Below are positions 57,801 through 64,000 of a stretch of 64,000 nucleotides of DNA, piece by piece (position 1 is the stretch's first letter; each line of letters starts with the position of its first letter). Location of the stretch: the NCBI GenBank assembly GCA_018389105.1, contig JACATO010000923.1:434001-498000 (forward strand). The letters are read 5' to 3'. The notes under the pieces are model-generated. The model was not told the origin of the DNA. It did not search any database and saw only the letters and a list, made by a program, of their open reading frames with translations. Source of the DNA: Nautilus pompilius (lineage: Eukaryota; Mollusca; Cephalopoda; Nautilida; Nautilidae). A program made the translations under genes and the position numbers.

Positions 57801-60800
57801 ATTAAAAAAAACACCATATCTTGTATTTGTAACTAATTTGCTAGAGCATATACTTACAAGTATATATGACTAATAGAAATCAATGTGTGTAAAAAAGATG
57901 TATGTTTTAAAACTTTTGTCACTTTTCCAATCAAAACTCCTCCTTTGTGCTTGATGAATAATTTTATTGCTGAGTCCACATTTATCACCACCATTGTATG
58001 TAATATTTTAATTTGCCATAAACCTATACAAACTAAATATTCCTTTTCCTATTAGTACATTCATATAGTGTTTTAAAATTTAAATTAATCAGGATATGAT
58101 ACACACTATTTTTAAAAATTAAATTAAAACATTCTTGTGACTTACCTTTTTGCATGACTAGGTAGTATACTCTGAGTTGCTGCAGGTGACAGCAGTGATC
58201 GACATGGTAATGACAATGGTCTAGGGGGCCCTGGTTTCCTTGGCTTCTCTTCATGGTCTGCTGAAATTACCAATAGAATGTAAATAAAGTTTGCTCTCAG
58301 AATACTAGACTTATAAAAAGGGGGAAGGTGGTATGAAAGCAATGGGAATTCCTCACTTCTAAGTAACATTCACTAATCTCCCACCTGTTTTTCACTCTAA
58401 ATAATCCTGCAGAGATGCATAATTTGTAAATATTTACCCACTTTCCTTCATTTCAGTCAGATCAACCAAGAGTACACATGCACATCAGTTATGAAGATTT
58501 CTACCATCTATACTATTCATAATTGAAGACCAAGTAAATACAAACAGTTACTGAATACTTTTTGAGAGTTAACCTTTTGTTTTGCATCTTCACTATTTTT
58601 CAAATTCACTTTAAAACTCAATTTGAAAACAAAAGATTAACATTCATGGCAAATTAGTTATGATAAGCATAGCAAGCTCTATATAGGTGAATGTCTTTTA
58701 GTACCATACTATGAAGGTTTTTTTCTTTCTTTTTAAACAGCTGTCAATCATATTTCAGCAAACAAACAAACTAAAGAAACATGAAACAGTCTTCATTATG
58801 CCATCGGAACCTCAACTGTAGCTGATGCTTGCCCGTCACAAAGGGACATAACAAATGTCACAAAGGGACATAACAAATGTCGCTGTCTGAAGTCAGGGTT
58901 TGACATGGAATCAAGGGGGCTGTTCTGGGCTTCAACAATGAAGCCTGCTTTGTTACAACAGGGCTTAGTTTAACAAGATAGCTACAGGCCTTCAGTGCAA
59001 CTTGTTATTAATAGAGCAAACCTCTTTAAAAAGGGGGGTGTAACAATGAAAGGTTCTACTAGTATAAACAGGAATAAAACACATGAAAAAACCTGAGCTT
59101 TCACTGACTTTGTATTCAGCTGTGTCAAAACAATAAGAAAATGGTGGTTAGGCAACACCAAGTCACATGAAAGGCTGTTCTTCTTGTAGGTTGAGTACTG
59201 CTGTGCAAACACCAGTAACTGTAAATAAAAGGGCCACCTCTGGAGTGTGCAAGTACTTATTTATTAATCAGCTGACACTGTTAATGGAGAGCTTCTCTGA
59301 TTTGCTACTGATGTTACCTATTAATACACATCTCCAGAAGGTACAGCAGCTCTAAACTGTTTTTGAGGGAAATAAGGAACCTGCAACGTGAAAACATCCA
59401 TGTTGAGAGACAGAATAAAAGGAGATTTTGCATTTTTTTTGAAAAAAGTAAAATAACTGTTTAGTTAAAAACACATACCAAAGTCTCCAACCTGTGGGTT
59501 TTGAAGGAAGTTAGTGTTTTTAATTTACTAATGAAAAATCCATAAAACAACTGCAGCTGACCTCATGCGATGGCCACTGAGAGTGGCTCAGAACACTGCA
59601 CTGTGTAGTCAAGACAGAGTACAAACCCTCATCCACATCCTCTCTCTCCCTCTTCATGCTGACACTGCAGCTCTTTTTTTCCTTTTTTTAAAAACAGACC
59701 TTTATGTTGTGAGTTAGTGTTTATATTTTAAACAGTGCCCTATTTTACTTGTTGAGCTGTGGGGAAATATCTCAAAAGTTTTCAGAATAACCATGTAAAC
59801 AGCAGACATGCAGGACATCTTGAACCTTTTAAATGTGACTTCTGGTTAATAAGATGCATTTAAGTAAAAGTATCACTATTCAGAAGTTTTAAAAACTTGC
59901 TCTCTTCTCTCAACTTCAGGAACTGAGGGAAAATTACTAAAGAAAACATTTTTTTCAAATATCTTATTGAGTCATGTTCAGAAATTTAACAAAGCACATG
60001 TAGCTGAATAAACAATCCCAGAGACGTCCTCATTGTCTAAATGTGCCTATCTATCCATGTAAAGCAATATAATTAATCTTTTCAACACATTCTGAAATAC
60101 TGCCAGTCAGCAATAGATATCTGATGAGTGTGAGCATAATTTTTAATGTTCTTTTTGAAACTATGACAGCATGCTGAAGCTCTGGCAACTTAGTGCTAGA
60201 TATCCTCAATTCATCACTTATGTTGTTTTCTTCCTGTTCTTCACACATAAGTAGGCTTCTCAATCTATTAGTCTCCAATCTGCTCTGATCAGTTCTGTCA
60301 TAATGTTTAGAGTAGCTACAATACATCAAGCATCTGCATAGACAGTGCAACCACATGGGCTACCCTTAATTGTCTAAGTTACAGAGTAAGAATTCAAAAA
60401 CATTATAAAATAGTAACCAATTCCTTCTTTTTTAAGTATCAGAATATATGAAAATGATTTGTTCCTTCTACAAGATTACAATTTGTACCAAAATAAATCA
60501 GAATATTTTAGAAGTGAATCAAATCTCTTTTTTTACTAAAAAGGAATTAGAACTAACAGCTATTAATATATATACTCTACATGTAGTGTTTTTCCCACTT
60601 TCTAATTATTTAGTCGGCTATACTGAGTATTAAAACAATATGTATATACACATTAGCCAATAATTTTATAAGAGCAAAATAAATAATCAAAATCTCAATG
60701 GTCTAAATTGTAAGCAGTAGTAAATATAAAAAAAATTAAAAGCCAATACTACTACACCTATGTTTTGACTGTGAATAATTTATTTAGATAATAGCTTCGT

Positions 60801-63800
60801 TATGGAAGAAATAACTGTTTGCACACAAATTAGCTATCAAGAAAAAAGAATTACATACATTTTTAACAATGCTGATGAATAGTTAAAATGTATTAAAAAT
60901 TATAATTAGAAGAAATACAACATAATAACACTTAGATAGTATGCTGTAATTATAAATTTTCATGTGCATTTTTGATTTTATATGCACTATAAGAGGAGAA
61001 AGATTAAGGACAGTATTTAAAAATTAATCATTTTATATGAAGGCTACAGAACAACAATGCATATTGTCTGATGCTAACAAATTGCAACTAATACTGATAA
61101 TAAAAGCACCAATTACAACAACTTGATAAAGTTCTTGACATCACATGACTGCAATGACAGCTTTCCATGTACATTCACTAAAATTATTACGTTTTTTATG
61201 ATTAATAAAATATTTTGATATTTCATTATTAATGGCAATGGATAGTTTGTCATCATAAGATGATATAAAATTTGTCTTTGCACCAAAGTCCTATTGTTTT
61301 CTATTATTAGCACAACAGAAAAAAAAAAGTTGCATACATGTGACTGCAGAATGACAATGCCGAGAGCTTACTCATCAGATTGCTTATGACAGGCTTAACA
61401 GTTACCACCGTCTGAAACAAGCTGAGTGTAGACTCACTTCAAAATACTGACAGCACACTAAACTTTGAAACCTCCGAACAAAGCAAAAGTTTTTTCTTTT
61501 TGCAGAGTAAAATATACAAATGTAAATGCCATATGATTCAATGTGGTGAATGCAAAACTCTTCAACACGTGCATATTTCAGGTTTGTCTACCTCTATCAC
61601 ACCCTGAACATTCAAAACTGATGCAGCACATTCCCATCACCAAATGAAACAAAAACCAAATAAGATTTAAAAAAAACAAACAAACAACAACTTACTTTCT
61701 GAAGATACTGCCTGTCTGACAGTTTTCAGAAGTAACTTCTCTGCATCAACTGAACTGGCTATGCTACCAGTCAACAACGATGCCCCATTTTTGCTTTCTT
61801 CAAGACTTTCATCCTTAGATTCACCATCTGGGGATGCCTTTACTTCCATGTTGGTGCTTTTACTAGCAAAGGCCACTCCATTTCCTACTGTACTATTCTG
61901 TTGAGAAATCTCCAAAGCTTCTTTTTGGTGCAACACAGAATTACCTGCATCCAATATTGGTCCTTCAGAAACTTGTGGTTCTTCACCAATAATCTCGGAC
62001 TTTTCAAATATTGATGGTGAGACAGTTATTTCTTCTTTCTCTAAAATATAATGAGAGATGTGTTTTGATGAAAAATCCCATAACAGCTCATTGAGAGAGA
62101 ATTCTAAAATTTAATTAATTAAATCCTATCATAAACACATTTATTCTGAAGAAATAAAACCTGCTATGGCAAGCGGATGTGTTTATAGTAATAGCTAGAC
62201 TTATCCTAAAAAGATATTTCCGCATTAGTGTTTCCATGGCTGCTTTTAGAGCACCCGGTAAAACAAAGTGGTTTTTCAGTGTTTGGAAGACACTGTTTTG
62301 ATAATCAGAGAGAAACGTTATTATAGGACACAGTGTATTTTCACAAACTAGATGGGTGGAAGCAGTCAGAAAACTAAAGTAAGTAAATATGAATACAAAG
62401 AACACAGAAATAAACATTTTGAAAATAATTGTTTGTTTGATACAACAATATTTAATAAATCAGATCACTGCCATAATGATCTGAACCCTTAGGTTTTGTA
62501 CACTTACGCCATATAATGAATGTATACCTTTTTAGAAAATTCATTTTCAGTATTTGTGAGCAGTACCTCTTAGAGCTTGTAATTTTTGTGTGGAATCTGT
62601 CAGGTAATCAGTGATGTTTCTCCCAAATAAAAAACAAAAAACATCATACTGCTACTCGGTTTCTTTATTAGTCCATTAATGCTATGATTTTTCACTGTTC
62701 CATTTTGGATAATAGATCAGAAAGCAAAATGGTGAAATTTATTTTGCATAATTATTTGGCTTGGAGATCATTTTTTCTAACATCTATAACCAGTAATATA
62801 AAACTTTAGTGTCCTCTTAACAAATTATATATGCACATGTACACAGATTCCCCTTACCTTCCTTTTCAGTTTTAAATTTGCTAGTTTCTTTGGAACTCAT
62901 GGTAACCAAGTCAGCATCTTCTTGGGGTAATTTAGTTTCTGCATCCAGTGGTAGCAAAGATGTTGTTAAAAAAGATGGTTGAAAGGACTGTTTTGTCAGA
63001 GGTGGAGGTCGACATGGTAATGATACTGAAGGCATTCTCTTTGTCTTTAGTTCATAGTTTTCTGTAGGAAGACATGTAGACAGCTCGAGCGGTGGTGAAT
63101 GTGAATACCTTCTATGAACATCATCTGAGAAACCAGTGTTGTTTCTCTCCAGCTTTTTGATTGGATCATCATGCAGCAAAGGTTTTACATTATCAAGAGA
63201 GTTCTCCATCTCTTTATTATACATGCAGATCTTTTCTGAACTGGATTCAGCAACTGGTTCTTGGGATAAAAAACTTTGTTTTGCTGCCTCCTGCATTAGT
63301 ACAAGTTTCTTTGTCCTAGTTTTACCTGCTATAGTCAGGAGAGACAAAGGCCTAGTAGGTAATGGAGGCTTCTTGGGCAGCTTTTTTCTTAGTTCTGCTT
63401 CATCAGTATCTACAGTAGTAGTTATAAACTGATGCAACTTGGATCCCACATCTTCAGTGTCAGGCATTGGTTGCTTCTGTTTTTCTGAATTAGTTAACAT
63501 TGGCGTTTTCCTTGCTTGTTTTAGTTCTCCAATCTTCTCCTTATCAATGGCACTTGACTCAGCAGCTCCAACTATTGCAGGCCTCTTGCTTGGCAATGGT
63601 GGGCGCTTGAAAAAACCCACATGTGATTTATCTGGAACATCTGATTTCATTTTCTCTGATCTATTTGTGTTCACTGTTTTGGGAAGTTCTTGTTTGGTTT
63701 TGATGATTTGCTCACTATTTTCTTGAGCAGCTGAGATGCTTTTACTTTGAACAGAATTTTTGAAATTCTTTTGCAAAGAGAGTTTTGCAGAACGAGGTCT

Positions 63801-64000
63801 AGGCAAAGGCTTTGCTGGCATCATTGGATGAATTTTTCCAGCTCTTTTAAGGTCAGCAATGGTTACTACAGAAACTGATCTTTTCGCAGGTACTGAGGGT
63901 TTTCTTAATGGGACATTTATACCATTGCTGTCCTTTGACACATCTTCCTCACAATATCCAAACAATGGCTTGCTCTCACTAACAATGGGTTTTTCCTCCA
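39737..64000 (-). CDS. SH3D19: SH3D19-like adaptor with four SH3 domains (11 exons, 5' end outside window)
   Basis: Proteins of this type are cytoplasmic adaptors; SH3D19 binds endophilin and ADAM tails. The 896 visible residues join without a frame break. Numbered from the right edge, residues 1 to about 560 are low-complexity and rich in PxxP and basic/proline clusters (PAKPLPRPRS, KRPPLPSKRP, KKPPLPTRPL, PGPPRPLSLP), expected SH3 ligands. Four SH3 domains follow, at about 581-633, 665-717, 766-820 and 836-890, each with an ALYDF-like start, ELSF, a central Trp and EGIFPxxFV. The protein stops six residues after the last domain. A proline-rich half followed by C-terminal tandem SH3s is the SH3D19 plan. 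The human protein has five SH3 domains, so either one is missing here or this is another SH3 family; CD2AP/CIN85 is less likely because there the SH3s come first. Confidence 0.8.
39866..41192 (-). other. SH3D19-like intron within SH3-4
   Basis: 1.3 kb, AT-rich, phase 0. No repeat or exon recognised. Confidence 0.6.
41193..41281 (-). CDS. SH3D19: SH3D19-like exon: first half of SH3-4
   Basis: An 89-base exon after TTGTTTAG. It encodes SSHHGKKSES and VIALYDFQGQNEDELTFK. The donor is GTATTG. The exon ends in phase 0 at the same SH3 position as the first-half exons of SH3-1 and SH3-2. Confidence 0.92.
41282..42744 (-). other. SH3D19-like intron with an unexplained plus-strand open frame
   Basis: The only notable content is a 137-codon plus-strand frame at 42082-42495 containing DLSDKEQHLPSNTSSDEEEY. 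Its acidic Ser/Asp/Glu start resembles the N-terminus of some transposases, but I recognise no family, and no catalytic motif follows. Confidence 0.4.
42745..42997 (-). CDS. SH3D19: SH3D19-like exon: complete SH3-3
   Basis: A 253-base exon from TCTTTAAG to GTAAGA. After a polar linker it carries a whole SH3 domain: CYACFSFEAQHDDELSFLEG, WTDTDWLKGRL and EGIFPIDFVKML. Unlike the other three, this domain is not interrupted by an intron. Confidence 0.94.
42998..43616 (-). other. SH3D19-like intron
   Basis: About 600 bases between the SH3-2 and SH3-3 exons; nothing recognised. Confidence 0.6.
43617..43787 (-). CDS. SH3D19: SH3D19-like exon: second half of SH3-2
   Basis: Fifty-seven codons in phase 0 between TTTCCTAG and GTAAAT. 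It encodes PGDQIEILGRVSNDWLFGSW and EGYFPAAFVDNV, then a Ser/Lys-rich linker. Confidence 0.93.
43788..47252 (-). other. SH3D19-like intron within SH3-2, 3.5 kb
   Basis: Dominated by the Tigger copy at 44441-46503. A (CAA)n run lies at about 43948. The remaining flanks hold nothing I recognise. Confidence 0.65.
44441..46503 (-). mobile_element. Tigger (pogo group) DNA transposon relic
   Basis: The two ends form inverted repeats: the right end read inward is CAGGCAGTCCCTGACTTACG and the left is CAGACAGACCCAGACTTACG (17 of 20 identical). TA follows the right end, as expected for a TA target. The minus strand carries pieces of a TIGD1-like transposase in separate frames: GVFNVDETDIFWKECL (first Asp), KILLILDIAPGHPPQL (second Asp), FLPPNTSSVLQPINQEI (third acidic region), and a charged C-terminal part with KHFTMKEMVAFERMDPDATR. 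Near full length at 2.06 kb, but interrupted by several frame changes. It sits in an SH3D19-like intron. Confidence 0.9.
47253..47384 (-). CDS. SH3D19: SH3D19-like exon: first half of SH3-2
   Basis: Forty-four codons in phase 0. A linker is followed by EVVAAFEFQGGDGELSFQ. The acceptor is ATATTCAG. The donor is the weak GTTTGT, but the next exon continues the domain exactly. Confidence 0.9.
47551..48602 (-). mobile_element. mariner-like DNA transposon relic with TIRs
   Basis: The ends are related inverted repeats: left GGGTATCTCAAAATGATGTA and right, read inward, GGGTGGCCTAAAACAATGTA, followed on both sides by a CTTTTxTATA match. On the minus strand the eroded protein includes QAGFELDGTEQRQLRV, QQDG, and FFLCSVLKDKANVTKPVTIY, matching DFFLWGYLKxKVYxxxPxT in the mariner-related family that uses that motif. 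Many stops. A (GA)n run at 47721-47737 lies inside. Confidence 0.8.
48650..49080 (+). mobile_element. second mariner-like relic, 3' fragment
   Basis: The plus strand reads ITGTIVC, DLHTEQCTTTHEVEEHGEDQ and then QYPLQSPNLNPADCWQWGHL, matching FQQDGAPPH and WPxRSPDLNPxDFWLWGHLK of mariner-type transposases. It is opposite in strand to its neighbour at 47.6 kb and so a separate insertion. No ends found. Confidence 0.7.
49460..49930 (+). mobile_element. Tc1-like relic, 3' fragment
   Basis: Plus-strand pieces read MILHDTVHPHITRV-like sequence, INWPSRSFDLNPTEH (with one frame change; the Tc1 WPSxSPDLNPIEH signature) and SNGGHTSS near 49890 (the usual GGHT end of Tc1 proteins). The front half is not visible. 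Confidence 0.7.
50078..50197 (-). CDS. SH3D19: SH3D19-like exon: second half of SH3-1
   Basis: Forty codons in phase 0 between TTCTTCTAG and GTAATC. AGDMITLIRRIDQSWLLGSC and then EGILPQDFIRVL give the n-Src loop, the Trp and the ligand-groove Pro of an SH3 domain. Confidence 0.93.
50615..53080 (+). mobile_element. DNA transposon with ~80-bp inverted ends and an unassigned transposase-like protein
   Basis: Ends: the left end reads TGAACTTTT, then 42 bases, then GAAAAAAGTTGCCCCAG; the right end, read inward, has TGAACTTTT, 41 bases, then GAAAAAAGTTCCCCCAG. Between them, on the plus strand and in at least three frames, lies one protein: MADFKSSDTIDKNAKIWAKN, then GRLPLKRDVLGCYHTLL, a Lys/Ser-rich linker, then a catalytic-looking part with MIICDTTAVNTGHINGVVVR and YIVCQHRVLDRILKHVLD, and a C-terminal part with SLPSIHSARWNSRAIYSLIA and RSNIIAERG. 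The Asp in CDTTAxNTG, a Cys-x-His and a distal Glu suggest a DDE/RNase-H nuclease. I recall similar uncharacterised proteins in other invertebrates but cannot name the superfamily. Long surviving frames suggest it is younger than its neighbours. Confidence 0.65.
53577..54720 (+). mobile_element. Tc1-like DNA transposon relic
   Basis: It begins with GGTTGGCCACTTTATTAGGA, the terminal sequence common in this Tc1-like group. The plus strand then gives RGRIVIAHLSDATIAKAGCC (N-terminal helix-turn-helix), a Tc1 linker, GNGVMVYTMGPLVPLEGKIN (GGGVMVWG region), YFQDDNTPIHCAQKFL (second Asp) and NMFQHLV near the end. Stops and frame changes are numerous. The right terminal repeat was not found. Confidence 0.8.
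56352..56473 (-). CDS. SH3D19: SH3D19-like exon: first half of SH3-1
   Basis: A 122-base exon from TTTTTACAG to GTAATT. After a linker (NTPRTALQP) it encodes GMAMFNYTAVESDELSFK, the RT-loop half of an SH3 domain, and ends in phase 0. Confidence 0.93.
56474..57522 (-). other. SH3D19-like intron with a 28-bp minisatellite
   Basis: About 1 kb; the tandem array at 57076-57282 is its only notable content. Confidence 0.65.
57076..57282. repeat. minisatellite, 7.4 identical copies of a 28-bp unit
   Basis: Seven full units beginning TTACTCATCTCCATCAGC plus an 11-base partial unit, all identical as far as I can read. The lack of differences between copies points to recent expansion or ongoing exchange, and copy number is probably variable between individuals. 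It lies in an intron of the SH3D19-like gene. Confidence 0.97.
57523..57596 (-). CDS. SH3D19: SH3D19-like exon: short basic linker
   Basis: A 74-base exon between TTTCTCAG and GTAGGT. It encodes PARPKQSPVFKSRFFESTQR and ends KSPAG. Both split codons match the flanking exons. Confidence 0.85.
57597..58145 (-). other. SH3D19-like intron
   Basis: About 550 bases, AT-rich; nothing recognised. Confidence 0.6.
58146..58260 (-). CDS. SH3D19: SH3D19-like exon: Pro-rich KPGPPRPLSLP
   Basis: A 115-base exon encoding DHEEKPRKPGPPRPLSLPCR, with class-II-like PxxP ligands. Its acceptor is a tandem CAGCAG, so use of the second AG would drop one codon without changing frame. The donor is GTAAGT. Confidence 0.88.
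58835..58878. repeat. 22-bp perfect tandem duplication
   Basis: The unit starting GTCACAAAGGGACATAAC occurs twice head to tail without change. Confidence 0.95.
59570..59635 (+). repeat. possible tRNA-derived SINE head, degenerate
   Basis: GAGTGGCTCAGAACACTGCA resembles the A-box region of tRNA-derived SINEs (GTGGCTCAGTGGTTAGAGCAC), and ACAAACCCTCATCC follows at about B-box distance. No tail or flanking repeat was matched, and chance is possible. Confidence 0.25.
61696..62040 (-). CDS. SH3D19: SH3D19-like exon: acidic/Ser-rich linker
   Basis: A 345-base exon after ATATTTTAG, ending at GTAAGT. It starts KEEITVSPSIFEKSEIIGEE and ends RQAVSSE. It is rich in Glu and Ser, without a recognised fold. 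It enters with two bases and leaves with one, fitting both neighbours. Confidence 0.85.
62041..62857 (-). other. SH3D19-like intron
   Basis: About 0.8 kb of AT-rich sequence. A 100-codon frame at 62115-62417 (minus) has no coding character that I can support. Confidence 0.6.
62858..64000 (-). CDS. SH3D19: SH3D19-like exon: proline-rich region (5' partial)
   Basis: Open from the window edge to a GTAAGG donor, at least 380 codons. It contains repeated basic/proline clusters followed by a hydrophobic Ser/Thr stretch, for example RSVSVVTIADL and RPLSLLTIAG, which look like diverged internal repeats. No folded domain is visible. The true start lies beyond the right edge. Confidence 0.85.

Larger units (their letters stand above)
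58261..61695 (-). other. SH3D19-like intron, 3.4 kb
   Basis: Contains a 22-bp perfect duplication at 58835-58878 and a possible eroded SINE head near 59570-59635. No exon or transposase is visible. Open frames such as 60051-60356 (minus) match nothing I know. Confidence 0.55.

Noticed and set aside
1-64000. LTR retrotransposon, retroviral or Polinton remnants
   Set aside because: I looked for reverse transcriptase, integrase, protease, capsid and terminal-repeat signatures and found none that I could support; all recognisable elements are DNA transposons.

Overview
The window is a piece of an animal nuclear genome. It is AT-rich, with short coding exons bounded by clean GT-AG splice sites, long introns, AATAAA poly(A) signals, microsatellites and many decayed cut-and-paste DNA transposons. 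Nothing in it looks bacterial or viral. The two main genes diverge from their vertebrate counterparts as protostome genes would, and a lophotrochozoan, perhaps a mollusc, is my best guess. That guess rests on general impression, not on a marker sequence.

Two host genes face each other tail to tail. On the + strand (2759-28927) lie the last 14 coding exons, about 806 residues, of a WWC-family gene (Kibra), the Hippo-pathway scaffold. They cover the Ser-rich linker, the C2 domain, an acidic stretch, conserved Ser/Thr-rich blocks, the aPKC-binding/helical region and a C-terminal PDZ ligand ending GEEV. The N-terminal WW domains and coiled coil lie left of the window. On the - strand (64000-39737) lie 11 exons, 896 residues, of a multi-SH3 adaptor most like SH3D19. 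It has a proline-rich N-terminal half that runs off the right edge, then four SH3 domains. All splice phases in both genes agree across every junction I placed. Kibra regulates Hippo signalling and polarity, and SH3D19-type proteins link endocytosis, shedding and the cytoskeleton. I see no evidence beyond adjacency that the two work together.

The roughly 10.8 kb between the two stop codons holds a ZBED-like hAT relic, a 47/46-bp minisatellite and otherwise nothing recognised. The introns are rich in transposon fossils. The left edge cuts a GTF2IRD2-like hAT. Kibra introns hold two Tc1-like relics and a pogo-like relic. The SH3D19-like introns hold a dense cluster at 44.4-54.7 kb: a Tigger, two mariner-like copies, two Tc1-like copies, and one 2.5 kb element with long inverted termini and a transposase-like protein I cannot assign to a named superfamily. 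I saw no LTR or retroviral element.

The items most worth a second look are that unassigned long-TIR element, two minus-strand exon-like segments inside the 8.1 kb Kibra intron that may belong to a nested gene, a PPxY motif within Kibra itself, and the identical intron position in three of the four SH3 domains.
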